Of a stretch of DNA of 47,783 nt, positions 19,566-28,531 are shown piece by piece (position 1 is the first letter of the stretch; each line of letters opens with the position of its first letter). Source of the stretch: an uncultured Pelagibacteraceae bacterium (GTDB lineage: Bacteria; Pseudomonadota; Alphaproteobacteria; Pelagibacterales; Pelagibacteraceae); the NCBI GenBank assembly GCA_902592965.1, contig CACJGL010000008.1, positions 1 through 47,783 of the forward strand, read 5' to 3'. The translations under genes were made by a program, and so were the position numbers. The notes beneath the pieces are model-generated. The model searched no databases, had not been told where the DNA came from, and saw nothing but the letters and a program-made list of their open reading frames with translations.

Positions 19566-20474
19566 ATGAAAAAACTATTAAACGTTGACAAGACGTTCAA
19601 TGGAATGCGTATTGATAGGTTTTTAAGAAATTACTTTGGTCAAATTCCACAAAGTCTAATTGAAAAAAATTTAAGAAATGGAAGAATTAAGTTAAATAAT
19701 AAAAAAATTAAAAGTTCAAAAAAAATTCAATTTAAAGACGAAATAGAACTATATAATTTTGAATTTAAAAAAATTATAAAGCAAAAAAAAGAAAAATTTA
19801 ATCCCAGCAATCAAATTATAAAAGAAAATGAGGATTTAATTATTGAAAATAATGATAATTTTGTAGTTTTAAATAAACAAGCAGGAATTTCAGTGCAGGG
19901 TGGCACAAAGTCTAAAAAGAATATTATTGATATATTTTCAAAAAGTAATTTATTTAGAGATGGGAAGCCATTTTCTGTTCATAGATTAGATAAGGATACT
20001 TCAGGAGTTTTTATAATTGCAAAGAATAGAGAAACTGCACAATTATTTACTTCACTTTTTAGATTAAGAAAAGTTTATAAAACTTATTTAGCAATATGTA
20101 ATGGTGAATTAATTTTAACCGATAAAGGTATGTTAAAAGATAATTTAATAAGATTTGAAAATAAAAAAAAAATTGTTGAAAAAGCTGAAACGAAATATGA
20201 AATCCTAGATAAAAATATTAATGCTACCTTTATTCAGCTAAATCCAATTACAGGAAGAAAACACCAGCTAAGAAAACAATTATTAAATTTAGGAAATTCA
20301 ATAATAGGTGATAAAAAATACAATTCAACAAACAACTCAAAAATGAATCATAAAAATTTAATGTTACATTCTTATGAAATAAAATTCAAAATAAATGAGA
20401 AAAAATATACTTTTAGAGCCACACCTCCGGATTATTTTAGAAATATGTTAAAAGCTAAAAGACTTAATTTTTAA
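19566..20474 (+). CDS. rluC: 23S rRNA pseudouridine synthase, RluC type
   Basis: RluC-type enzymes isomerise specific uridines of 23S rRNA. The 302 residues have an N-terminal S4 RNA-binding domain (about 1-70; [33 protein letters not shown]) and the catalytic domain with [17 protein letters not shown], whose Asp is the catalytic residue, and [14 protein letters not shown]. RluC and RluD cannot be separated with certainty by eye, but the S4 domain and HRLDKDTSG favour RluC. It is probably co-transcribed with rplQ. Its 3' end overlaps lipB, on the other strand, by 11 bases. Confidence 0.85.
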   Translation: MKKLLNVDKTFNGMRIDRFLRNYFGQIPQSLIEKNLRNGRIKLNNKKIKSSKKIQFKDEIELYNFEFKKIIKQKKEKFNPSNQIIKENEDLIIENNDNFVVLNKQAGISVQGGTKSKKNIIDIFSKSNLFRDGKPFSVHRLDKDTSGVFIIAKNRETAQLFTSLFRLRKVYKTYLAICNGELILTDKGMLKDNLIRFENKKKIVEKAETKYEILDKNINATFIQLNPITGRKHQLRKQLLNLGNSIIGDKKYNSTNNSKMNHKNLMLHSYEIKFKINEKKYTFRATPPDYFRNMLKAKRLNF

Positions 20475-21087
20475 TATTTGATAAAAAATTTTTTATCAAA
20501 TCATTATCAATATTTTTGTAATTTTGTTTTTTTATCTGATTTAAATTTGTGACTCCTCTGTCACTAATTCCACAAGGTACTATCTTTTTATAAACATTAA
20601 GATCATTAGATATATTTAGTGCAAAGCCATGATACGCAACCCATTTCTTTACTTTTATACCTATTGCTGCAATTTTATCTATTTTACCAGATTTGTTTTC
20701 AAACCAAATTCCTATATTTTTTCTATCTGCAAAACAATTTATATTGTAAATTTTTAAAGTATCTATAATTGTCTTTTCAATTGCAGTTATTATTTTTTTT
20801 ATATTTTTACCTCTTTTATTCAAGTCGATCACAAAATAAAAAACTAATTGGCCAGGACCGTGATATGTAATTTTTCCACCTCTATTCGTTTTAATAAAGT
20901 TTATAGATTTATCTAAAATCTCATTATTGTTAAAACTTGTTCCACCAGTATAAATCTCTTCATGTTCAAGTATCCAAATAAGTTCCTTACTTTTATTTAC
21001 TTTGATTTGCTCCAGTCTATCTTCTAGTATTTCTATAGCAGATTTATATTTTATTGGTTTTACTGACTTTTTGATCTCTATTGTCAT
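20464..21087 (-). CDS. lipB: Octanoyl-[acyl carrier protein]:protein octanoyltransferase
   Basis: LipB moves octanoate from acyl carrier protein to lipoyl domains, the first step of lipoate synthesis. The 207 residues show [12 protein letters not shown] (about 69-80), Lys138 in KIAAIGIKV and Cys172 in [12 protein letters not shown], matching the catalytic Lys/Cys pair of the family, plus [12 protein letters not shown]. Lipoylation serves 2-oxoacid dehydrogenases and the glycine cleavage H protein. The gene is divergent from mgtE and convergent with rluC; its last codons contain a 26-bp palindrome. Confidence 0.93.
   Translation of the reverse strand: MTIEIKKSVKPIKYKSAIEILEDRLEQIKVNKSKELIWILEHEEIYTGGTSFNNNEILDKSINFIKTNRGGKITYHGPGQLVFYFVIDLNKRGKNIKKIITAIEKTIIDTLKIYNINCFADRKNIGIWFENKSGKIDKIAAIGIKVKKWVAYHGFALNISNDLNVYKKIVPCGISDRGVTNLNQIKKQNYKNIDNDLIKNFLSNIKN
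20476..20501. terminator. Perfect 26-bp palindrome inside lipB 3' end, likely bidirectional terminator
   Basis: Arms ATTTGATAAAAAA (20476-20488) and TTTTTTATCAAAT (20489-20501) are exact reverse complements with no spacer. The palindrome begins 2 bases after the rluC stop and occupies the last codons of lipB (LIKNFL region). In RNA it would form a hairpin rich in A-U pairs with a U run in the 3' arm in both directions. A terminator role for the two convergent genes is inference. Confidence 0.6.
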
Positions 21088-21132
21088 TATAAATTTGTAT
21101 TATTTTTATTTTGTATTAATAGTGCCAACTAA

Positions 21133-21140
21133 ATTATAGG
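21133..21140. promoter_or_regulatory. Candidate shared -10 of the divergent lipB/mgtE pair
   Basis: In the 61-base gap between the lipB and mgtE starts, ATTATAGG reads TATAAT on the minus strand (21138-21133, toward lipB) and TATAGG on the plus strand (21135-21140, toward mgtE). The minus-strand box is a perfect consensus. The plus-strand box is weak and would start transcription about 2 bases before the mgtE ATG. No strong -35 box is seen. Confidence 0.35.
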
Positions 21141-21148
21141 TAAATTTT

Positions 21149-22522
21149 ATGACTATAGTAAAAAAAATTAAAGATAAAAAAGTTAACTTTGAATTTAATA
21201 AAGAATTCATCAAAGTAGTAACTGACAAAATTGCCTCAAATGATGCTGGATTCATTACAAATTCGTTCAATGCTATGCATCCAGCTGATGCTGCTGACAT
21301 AATTGAACATTTAAGTCAAAATGATAGAGAAAATTTAATAAAATTAAATAGTTTCAAAGTTGATCCTGAAGTTTTTGTTGAACTAAATGAGTCAATTCAG
21401 TCTGAGATAATTGCTTATTTATCGTCTGATTCAATAGTAAACATACTAAAAAATTTAGAGTCAGATGATGCAATCAAAATTTTAGAAAATGTAGATGAAA
21501 AAGATAAAAATACAATACTTAGCTCATTACCACCAAAAGACCGATTTGCATTACTTGAAAGCTTAAGTTATCCAGAAGACTCTGCTGCTAGATTAATGCA
21601 GCGTGAATTTACAGCCATACCAAGTAACTGGTCTGTAGGACAAACGATAGATTATCTAAGAGAAAATAAAGAACTTCCTGAAGAATTTCTAGAAATATTT
21701 ATAGTTGATCAAGAATTCAAACCTATTGGTACAGTTCCTTCATCAAGAGTATTAAGAACACCAAGAGACACAAAAATGATGTCTATAATGGCTGAGTCTC
21801 AAACATTAATACCAGTTGATATGGATAGGGAGGAAGTCGGTAATTTATTTGAAAATTATAATTTGAGTTCAGCTGCAGTAGTAGATAAGTCTGACAAATT
21901 AGTAGGGATGATAGCTTATGATGATGTTCTAACTGTATTAAAAGAAGAAGCTGAAGAGGATGTTCTTAGATTAGCTGGAGTAGGTGATGAAGAAATAACT
22001 GATGGAGTAATAACAAAAACTAAGAGAAGATTTAATTGGTTGTTATTAAACCTATTTACTGCTTTTCTTGCAACCTATTGCATTAGTTTATTTGGTGCCA
22101 CTATAGAACAAATGGTTGTACTAGCTTTTTTAATGCCAATTGTTGCTTCAATGGGTGGTAATGCTGGAATGCAAACATTAGCTGTCACAGTGCGATCTTT
22201 AGCAACACAGGATTTAACAAAAAATAATTTTATGAATAATATTATTAAAGAATTTAACATTGGGGTTTTAAATGGAGTTATATTTGCAATTATAAGTTCT
22301 TTGATAGTTCAACTATGGTTTAATGATATTCAGCTCTCCCTAATAATTTCAATTTCAATGGTTTTAACTATGATAGTTGCTGGTCTTTTTGGTATTCTAG
22401 TCCCTGTAACATTAAATAAAATGAAAATTGACCCTGCAATTTCTTCTAGTGTATTTGTTACAACAATAACAGATGTAATTGGATTTGTATCTTTCTTAGG
22501 TGTTGGAGCTTATTTTTTATAA
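21149..22522 (+). CDS. mgtE: Magnesium transporter MgtE
   Basis: MgtE is a dimeric inner-membrane Mg2+ channel gated by cytoplasmic Mg2+. The 457 residues follow the family order: N-terminal helical repeat domain (MHPADAADIIEHLSQNDREN, SLPPKDRFALLESLSY), two CBS domains (about 135-260; ending in LVGMIAYDDVLTVLKEEAEED), then five hydrophobic segments from about 285. The pore motif MPIVASMGGNAGMQTLAVTV and the C-terminal FVTTITDVIGF with its Asp are present. The gene is divergent from lipB and abuts panC tail to tail with no spacer. Confidence 0.95.
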   Translation: MTIVKKIKDKKVNFEFNKEFIKVVTDKIASNDAGFITNSFNAMHPADAADIIEHLSQNDRENLIKLNSFKVDPEVFVELNESIQSEIIAYLSSDSIVNILKNLESDDAIKILENVDEKDKNTILSSLPPKDRFALLESLSYPEDSAARLMQREFTAIPSNWSVGQTIDYLRENKELPEEFLEIFIVDQEFKPIGTVPSSRVLRTPRDTKMMSIMAESQTLIPVDMDREEVGNLFENYNLSSAAVVDKSDKLVGMIAYDDVLTVLKEEAEEDVLRLAGVGDEEITDGVITKTKRRFNWLLLNLFTAFLATYCISLFGATIEQMVVLAFLMPIVASMGGNAGMQTLAVTVRSLATQDLTKNNFMNNIIKEFNIGVLNGVIFAIISSLIVQLWFNDIQLSLIISISMVLTMIVAGLFGILVPVTLNKMKIDPAISSSVFVTTITDVIGFVSFLGVGAYFL

Positions 22523-23326
22523 TCAAAAATTATCAATCAATCTTACTCCATTAATATGATAGGCAATAAATAGTCTAAAATTAGATTTAAAATTATTTAA
22601 TTTCATTTTTTTTTCATCTCTAAATTCAAGATAATCAATTTTAATTTTAAATTTATTTTCAAGCTCATATTTATATTTTGACAAATCCACATATTTATTT
22701 GTTTTTGATAATCTTTTTAATTTATCTAACTTCATAGCTATTTTTGATGCTTTTTTTATAGATGATTTATTTAACAATTTGTTTCTTGTGGATAAAGCAA
22801 TTTTATTATTTTCTCGAATGGTAGGACAACCAACAATATTTATTTTATATTTTTTACCTAATATTCTTTTAATTAACATATATTGTTGAAAATCTTTTTC
22901 ACCCATATAAACACACTTAGATTTCACAATAGATAACAATCTATTCATAACGTTTAATACACCTTCAAAATGACCTTTTCTATATTTGGCACATAAAATT
23001 TTATCAGATTTATTAAGTTTAAAATTCTTCATTCTATTTTTATATATTTCATTGACCTCGGGTAAAAACAAATAATTAACTTTTAGTTTTTTTAAAATCG
23101 AAATATCTTTTCTTATGTTTCTAGGATAATTCTTAAAATCTTTTTTTTGATTAAATTGTGTTGGATTGACAAAAATACTTACTATCGTTTCTTTGTTATT
23201 TTTTTGTGAAATTTTTATTAAAGATACGTGGCCTTTATGAATTCCCCCCATTGTAGGTACAAATCCGACATTTTTGTAATTTTTTACTGCCTTATTTAGT
23301 TCAAAAATATTTTTTAAAATTTTCAT
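22523..23326 (-). CDS. panC: Pantothenate synthetase
   Basis: PanC joins pantoate and beta-alanine with ATP to make pantothenate (vitamin B5). The 267 residues show FVPTMGGIHKGHVSLI with the HxGH nucleotide motif at residues 30-33, VSIFVNPTQFNQKKDFKNYP, GVLNVMNRLL, MGEKDFQQYMLIKRI (the GEKDxQQ motif) and STRNKLL in place of the usual SSRN. I start at ATG 23326; an in-frame TTG 9 bases upstream is less likely. panB is not in the window. The start is only 34 bases from the divergent galU start. Confidence 0.92.
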   Translation of the reverse strand: MKILKNIFELNKAVKNYKNVGFVPTMGGIHKGHVSLIKISQKNNKETIVSIFVNPTQFNQKKDFKNYPRNIRKDISILKKLKVNYLFLPEVNEIYKNRMKNFKLNKSDKILCAKYRKGHFEGVLNVMNRLLSIVKSKCVYMGEKDFQQYMLIKRILGKKYKINIVGCPTIRENNKIALSTRNKLLNKSSIKKASKIAMKLDKLKRLSKTNKYVDLSKYKYELENKFKIKIDYLEFRDEKKMKLNNFKSNFRLFIAYHINGVRLIDNF

Positions 23327-23340
23327 TTTTAACAAATATG

Positions 23341-23348
23341 ATTATAAG
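23341..23348. promoter_or_regulatory. Overlapping head-to-head -10 boxes of panC and galU
   Basis: The eight bases ATTATAAG read TATAAT on the minus strand (23346-23341, toward panC) and TATAAG on the plus strand (23343-23348, toward galU). Both lie in the 34-base gap between the two start codons. Predicted leaders are about 8 bases for panC and 6 for galU, so each -35 region would fall in the other gene's first codons. Those regions are weak matches. Confidence 0.45.
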
Positions 23349-23360
23349 TAAAACATCTTA

Positions 23361-24176
23361 ATGATTAAACAAGCTATTATTCCTCTTGCTGGTTTGGGTA
23401 CACGTTTGCTACCTTTGACAAGTGTTTTTCCTAAAGAACTGCTTCCAATAAATGGAAAACCAGGTATTGAGTATATTTTAGATGAATGTATTGAGGCTGG
23501 TGTAAGTGAAATAATTTTTATTATTTCAAAAAAAAAAGAGATGATAAAAAAATATTTCAATAATGATAATTTTTACAAATCAATTATAAGAAAAAAGAAA
23601 GATCCCAGAATAATTAAAGAGTATAAAAAAATTCTTTTTTTTAGAAAAAAAATCAAATTTGTTTATCAAAATAAACCCATGGGAACTGGTGATGCTGTAC
23701 TCAAAACAAAAAAGTTCATAAAAAATAATTATTTTTTAATGCTGTTACCCGATGATTTAATTATGAAAAAGAATTGTTCAAAAGATATGATAAAAATTCA
23801 TAAAAAATTAAAAGGATCTGTAATGGCAAGTATGAAAGTTAAAAAAAATAATGTAGATCGTTGGGGAATTTATTCAATTGAAAAAAATATTAACAAATTA
23901 AATTTTAAAATTGCAGATGTAATTGAAAAACCTAATACCAAAGATGCACCTTCAAATAACGCAGTAATAGGTAGATATATATTATCAAAGAAAATTTTTC
24001 ATTATCTAAAAAATCAAAAAAAAGGTAAAGGTGGTGAAATACATATTACAGATGCAATAAGACGAATGATATTAGATCAATATTTATTTATTGGACATAA
24101 ATTTGCAGGTAATTATTTAGATTGTGGATCTATGAAAGGTTATATTAAATCTGGAATTGAAATTTCTAAGCTATGA
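23361..24176 (+). CDS. galU: UTP--glucose-1-phosphate uridylyltransferase
   Basis: GalU makes UDP-glucose from UTP and glucose 1-phosphate in the cytoplasm. The 271 residues begin with the nucleotide-binding AIIPLAGLGTRLLPLTSVFP and KELLPINGKPGIEYILDECI, followed by NKPMGTGDAVL, LLPDDLI, VIEKPNTKDAPSNNAVIGRY and GGEIHITDAIRRM. The length is near that of the bacterial family (about 290). Its TGA overlaps the ugd ATG (ATGA), so the two are translationally coupled and probably form one UDP-glucuronate pathway. Confidence 0.94.
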   Translation: MIKQAIIPLAGLGTRLLPLTSVFPKELLPINGKPGIEYILDECIEAGVSEIIFIISKKKEMIKKYFNNDNFYKSIIRKKKDPRIIKEYKKILFFRKKIKFVYQNKPMGTGDAVLKTKKFIKNNYFLMLLPDDLIMKKNCSKDMIKIHKKLKGSVMASMKVKKNNVDRWGIYSIEKNINKLNFKIADVIEKPNTKDAPSNNAVIGRYILSKKIFHYLKNQKKGKGGEIHITDAIRRMILDQYLFIGHKFAGNYLDCGSMKGYIKSGIEISKL

Positions 24177-25462
24177 AAATTTGCATTATAGGATCTGGTT
24201 ATGTTGGTTTAGTTAGTGGGGCTTGTTTTTCTGACTTAGGTAATACAGTTACATGTGTTGATATTAACAGAGAAACTATAGAAAAATTAAAGAAAGGAAT
24301 AGTACCAATATATGAACCTGGTCTTCAAGAATTGGTTGTAAGAAATTTAAAAAAAAAAAGACTTTTTTTTACAACAGATATTTCTAGCTCAATAAAAAAA
24401 TCAGATATCATATTTATTTGCGTTGGAACTCCTACCAAAAATAACAAAGCTGATTTGAAATATGTATTTAATGTTACCAAAAGTATAAAATCTAATCTAA
24501 ATAGGTATAAAATAATAGTTACTAAATCTACAGTTCCAGTAACCACAGGTGATAAAATAACAAAAATCTTAAAATCAAATAAAAATAAAAATAAGTTTGA
24601 AGTTGTATCCAATCCTGAATTTTTAAGAGAAGGTGAGGCTATTAGAGATTTTCAATTCCCAGATAGAGTTGTTGTCGGTACTAGCAGCAATAAAGCAAAT
24701 AAAATTATGAAAAAATTATATCTACCTTTAATTAAGAAGGGTGGAAGATATTTTCATACTTCAAGACGATCAGCAGAACTAATTAAATATGCATCAAACG
24801 CTTTTTTAGCAACTAAAATTACATTTATTAATGAAATAGCCAATTTATGTGAAAAATCAAACATAGATGTTAAAGAAGTTGCAATTGGCATGGGTTTAGA
24901 TGAAAGGATTGGGAGCAGATTTCTACGCTCTGGCCCAGCCTATGGTGGATCGTGTTTTCCAAAGGATACAAGGGCACTCGTTTCAACTGGTAGAATGTTT
25001 AATATAAATCTTTCAGTTGTAAAATCAGTAATTAATTCAAATGATAAAAGAACTAATTTATTATTAAATAAAATTAGCAAAATAATGAATAACAAAATTA
25101 AAAATAAAAATATTACATTTTTGGGTGTTACCTTTAAACCAGGTACTGATGACATGAGAGAGTCCTCTTCATTAAAAATGATACCATCTTTGACAAGGAA
25201 GGGTGCACATATAAATTATTACGAACCAACTGGCAAGAAAAATGAATTAAAATCTAAAAATATAAACTTTTTTGAAAATATACAAGATGCTTGTAAAAAT
25301 GCAGATTTAATAATTATTCATACAGAATGGAATGAATTTAAGCAACTCAACTTTAAAAAAATTACAAAAAAAAGAAATTTTAAAGTTTTTGATTTGAGAA
25401 ATCTTTACTCGACTTCTGAAATGAAAAAAAATAAAATAAATTATTTTAGTATTGGTAGATAA
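24173..25462 (+). CDS. ugd: UDP-glucose 6-dehydrogenase
   Basis: Ugd oxidises UDP-glucose twice with NAD+ to UDP-glucuronate. The 429 residues have the Rossmann motif IGSGYVGLVSGACFSDLG at the N-terminus, FICVGTPTK, VTKSTVPVTTG, EFLREGEAIRDF, and the active-site Cys261 in GPAYGGSCFPKDTRAL; the C-terminal domain has GVTFKPGTDDMRESSS. It follows galU with a 4-base overlap. Its product could feed glucuronosyl lipids or surface sugars; SAR11 is known to make glucuronic acid diacylglycerol, but no glycosyltransferase for it is seen here. Confidence 0.95.
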   Translation: MKICIIGSGYVGLVSGACFSDLGNTVTCVDINRETIEKLKKGIVPIYEPGLQELVVRNLKKKRLFFTTDISSSIKKSDIIFICVGTPTKNNKADLKYVFNVTKSIKSNLNRYKIIVTKSTVPVTTGDKITKILKSNKNKNKFEVVSNPEFLREGEAIRDFQFPDRVVVGTSSNKANKIMKKLYLPLIKKGGRYFHTSRRSAELIKYASNAFLATKITFINEIANLCEKSNIDVKEVAIGMGLDERIGSRFLRSGPAYGGSCFPKDTRALVSTGRMFNINLSVVKSVINSNDKRTNLLLNKISKIMNNKIKNKNITFLGVTFKPGTDDMRESSSLKMIPSLTRKGAHINYYEPTGKKNELKSKNINFFENIQDACKNADLIIIHTEWNEFKQLNFKKITKKRNFKVFDLRNLYSTSEMKKNKINYFSIGR

Positions 25463-25924
25463 TTAATTAAGATCAAATATTGCGTCAACTTCAACTGCAA
25501 CACCCAATGGAAGGCTATTAGTGCTGACCGCAGCTCTTGCGTGTGAGCCAGCTTCACCAAATATGCTTTTTATTAGATCTGAGGCTCCATTTATGACTTT
25601 TGGCTGCTCAGTAAAATCATCAGTAGAATTAACATATCCAGTAAGTTTCAAACATGATTTAATTTTGGATAAATCATCACCACATGCTTTTTTTGCTTGA
25701 GATATTATGCTTAATGCACATCTTTTAGCCGCCTCATAACCTTGTTCAGTATTATAATCTTTTCCGAGTTTTCCCTTAATTAAATTTCCATTCTCATCAA
25801 TTGATATTTGACCAGATATGTATAGTAAATTTCCAGATATTCTTGTAGCAGCATAAGATCCAACAGGATCATTAGCTTTTGGTAATTTAATATTTAAATT
25901 CTTTAAGTTTTCATCTGCCGACAT
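25463..25924 (-). CDS. RidA family protein (YjgF/YER057c/UK114)
   Basis: RidA proteins hydrolyse reactive enamine/imine intermediates made by PLP enzymes; some relatives have other roles. The 153 residues show RISGNLLYISGQISIDENG, GYEAAKRCALSIISQAKKAC, VNSTDDFTEQPKVINGASDL and the C-terminal GSHARAAVSTNSLPLGVAVE with the conserved Arg of the active site. It is longer than RidA proper (about 128), as in the RidA-like subgroups, so I give no gene symbol. It starts on a one-base overlap with the topA stop and abuts ugd tail to tail. Confidence 0.88.
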   Translation of the reverse strand: MSADENLKNLNIKLPKANDPVGSYAATRISGNLLYISGQISIDENGNLIKGKLGKDYNTEQGYEAAKRCALSIISQAKKACGDDLSKIKSCLKLTGYVNSTDDFTEQPKVINGASDLIKSIFGEAGSHARAAVSTNSLPLGVAVEVDAIFDLN

Positions 25925-28491
25925 TATTTGCCTTTCTTTTTCTTTTTATTTCTATCGTATTCTTTTCTTTTCTCAATTAAAATTAATGCTTCTTCCATTG
26001 TTAATTCAACAGGATCTTTTTCTTCAGGTATAGTCGCATTTAACGATTTGTATTTAATGTAAGGACCATACTGACCTTTCATGACTCTAACTGGCTTTTT
26101 ATCTTCAGGGTGCTCTCCTAAATCTTTGATCATAGATGATGAAATTCTTCCTGGTTTAGCTTCAGCAATTAATGTAACAGCTCTATTTAATCCAATTGTG
26201 AATAATTCATCTACATTTTCTAGTCTAGCAGATTTATTTTCACATTTAAGGTAAGGACCAAATCTTCCAACATTCACAGTAATATCCTTATCATTTTCAG
26301 GATTTTTACCTAAACTTAATGGTAATGAGCATAAGTATTTTGCCTTTTCTAAATCAATATTTTCAATCTCAATTCCTTTAGGAATAGAAACATTTTTTAA
26401 ATTATTTTCTTCTTTCTTTAATTTTCTTTTTTTCTTTTTAGTTTTTTCATCTTCCTCTATGATTTCTTTTTCAAATTGCAAATATGGACCAAATCTTCCA
26501 TTTTTAAGAAAAATATCTTTACCTTTATCATTTTTTCCAATGAATTTAGGTTCTGCTAGTGTCAATTGTTGTGCTGCTTTGGATTTTGATAGTGGTCTTG
26601 TAAATTTGCATTCTGGATAATTTGAACATCCGATAAAAGCACCACCTCTAAAACTATTTTTTAAACTTAATTGCCCAGCTTCACAAAGTTTACATTTTCT
26701 ATCAATATTTCCATCTTTATCGACCTCAAATATAAGTGATCCAAGACTTTCATTTAATAGGTCTAATACTTCTCTGGTTCTTTTTTCTTTCACACCTGAA
26801 ACATTAGAATTAAAGTCTTTCCAAAAGTTCTCTAAAACTTTTATCCAATTTTCTTTACCTGATGTTATATCGTCTAATTGATCTTCTAATTTTGCAGTAA
26901 AATCATAATCAACATATTTGGTAAATAATTTTTCTAAAAAAGCAGAAAGTAATTTACCTCTATCAGTTGGGAAAAATCTTTTATTATTTATGTCAGCATA
27001 ACCTCTATTAGCTATTACTGAAATAATACTTGCATAAGTAGATGGTCTTCCAATTCCTAGCTCCTCTAATTTTTTAACTAGACTTGCCTCTGAATATCTA
27101 GGTGGTGGTTGTGTATAGTGCTGTTCATCAATATGATCTTCAAACATTACATCACCTTTTTCAACATCTGGCAAAATATTTTCATTGTCATCATCATCTT
27201 CATCGATCTTATATAATTTAAGGAAGCCATCAAATTTTAATGTTGAACCACTAGCTTTGAATATATTTTTATCATCATCTGAGTTGATGGTAATAGTTTT
27301 TCTATCAAATTTTGCTGACTGCATTTGTGATGATAAAGATCTAGACCATATTAAATTATAAAGTTTATATTGATCAGTACTTAAGTATTTTTTCATATCT
27401 TCTGGTTTTCGAATAATTTCTGTTGGACGTATAGCTTCGTGAGCTTCTTGAGCATTCTTTGCTTTTTTGCCACTATAATTTAGAGGTTGTTCTGGTAAAT
27501 ATTTATCACCATAATTCTGCATTATAAAATCTCTGAAAGATGTTATCGCATCTTTTGAAATATTAGTTCCATCTGTTCTCATATAAGTAATTAATCCTAC
27601 GGTTTCACCTTCAATATCAATTCCTTGATATAGTCTTTGAGCAATTTGCATTGTCCTTGATGCTCCAAAACCAAGTTTACTCGATGCTGTTTGTTGTAAT
27701 GTTGATGTAGTAAAAGGTCCTGATGGATTTCTGTTATAAGTTTTTGAACTTATATCTGTTATGTTATATTTTTTATTTTTTATTTTTGATAAAGCGTCGT
27801 TAATATCTTGTTTGTTTTTAAATGAAAATTTCTCAACCTTATTTCCATCTAATTGTGCAATAGTTGTATTTATTTTTTCATTTTTGTTATTTTTAAAAAT
27901 TATATTTAAAGTCCAAAATTCTTTTGGTTGAAAAACTTCTATTTCCTGTTCTCTTTCGGTTAAAAGTCTTAGAGCTACAGACTGAACTCGACCAGCAGAT
28001 TTAGAACCTGGTAATTTTGTCCATAGAATGGGGGAGATATTAAAACCTACTAGATAATCTAGAGCTCTTCTTGCCATATAAGCATCAACTAAATGTGGCT
28101 CTATTTTTCTCGGATTATCTATTCCATTTGTAACTGCTTTTTTTGTTATTTCGTTGAAAACAACTCTTTCAACTTCTTTATCTTTTAATAATTTTTTTTC
28201 TTCAAGAAACTCTTTTACATGCCAAGCTATTGCTTCACCTTCTCTGTCAGGGTCAGTAGCTAGAATAATTTTTTTTGAATCTTTAGCACTATCTGTAATT
28301 TCTTTTAAATATTTTTTTGAAAAACTATCTACTTCCCAAATCATTTTAAAATCATTTTCAGGATCAACAGAACCATTTTTCGAAGGCAGATCTCTTATAT
28401 GTCCATAGCTTGCAAGAACTGTATAATCTGATCCTAAATATTTATTAATTGTTTTTGCTTTTGCTGGACTTTCAACAATTACTAGATTCAT
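25924..28491 (-). CDS. topA: DNA topoisomerase I
   Basis: Type IA topoisomerase that relaxes negative supercoils. The 855 residues have the Toprim domain (VIVESPAKAKTI, then ATDPDREGEAIAWH with DPDRE at 80-84), the active-site Tyr303 in GLITYMRTDGTNIS, a single C4 zinc ribbon (CKLCEAGQL ... GCSNYPEC) and three C-terminal GRFGPY-type repeats (NGRFGPYLQF, VGRFGPYLKC, KGQYGPYIKY), a layout common in alphaproteobacteria. It ends in a Lys-rich tail. plsY lies 40 bases upstream, where a possible separate promoter is seen; dprA, often found between them in this class, is absent. Confidence 0.97.
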   Translation of the reverse strand: MNLVIVESPAKAKTINKYLGSDYTVLASYGHIRDLPSKNGSVDPENDFKMIWEVDSFSKKYLKEITDSAKDSKKIILATDPDREGEAIAWHVKEFLEEKKLLKDKEVERVVFNEITKKAVTNGIDNPRKIEPHLVDAYMARRALDYLVGFNISPILWTKLPGSKSAGRVQSVALRLLTEREQEIEVFQPKEFWTLNIIFKNNKNEKINTTIAQLDGNKVEKFSFKNKQDINDALSKIKNKKYNITDISSKTYNRNPSGPFTTSTLQQTASSKLGFGASRTMQIAQRLYQGIDIEGETVGLITYMRTDGTNISKDAITSFRDFIMQNYGDKYLPEQPLNYSGKKAKNAQEAHEAIRPTEIIRKPEDMKKYLSTDQYKLYNLIWSRSLSSQMQSAKFDRKTITINSDDDKNIFKASGSTLKFDGFLKLYKIDEDDDDNENILPDVEKGDVMFEDHIDEQHYTQPPPRYSEASLVKKLEELGIGRPSTYASIISVIANRGYADINNKRFFPTDRGKLLSAFLEKLFTKYVDYDFTAKLEDQLDDITSGKENWIKVLENFWKDFNSNVSGVKEKRTREVLDLLNESLGSLIFEVDKDGNIDRKCKLCEAGQLSLKNSFRGGAFIGCSNYPECKFTRPLSKSKAAQQLTLAEPKFIGKNDKGKDIFLKNGRFGPYLQFEKEIIEEDEKTKKKKRKLKKEENNLKNVSIPKGIEIENIDLEKAKYLCSLPLSLGKNPENDKDITVNVGRFGPYLKCENKSARLENVDELFTIGLNRAVTLIAEAKPGRISSSMIKDLGEHPEDKKPVRVMKGQYGPYIKYKSLNATIPEEKDPVELTMEEALILIEKRKEYDRNKKKKKGK

Positions 28492-28499
28492 ATTTAGAG

Positions 28500-28527
28500 A
28501 ACGTACTTAAAACAGTTAAACTGTCAA
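28500..28527 (-). promoter_or_regulatory. Possible topA promoter
   Basis: On the minus strand a perfect TTGACA (28527-28522) is followed after 16 bases by TACGTT (28505-28500), a weak -10. The -35 box overlaps a small inverted repeat, ACAGTT-A-AACTGT (28512-28524). The expected start would be within 2 bases of the topA ATG, implying little or no leader. This rests mainly on the -35 match. Confidence 0.35.
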
Positions 28528-28531
28528 ATTA

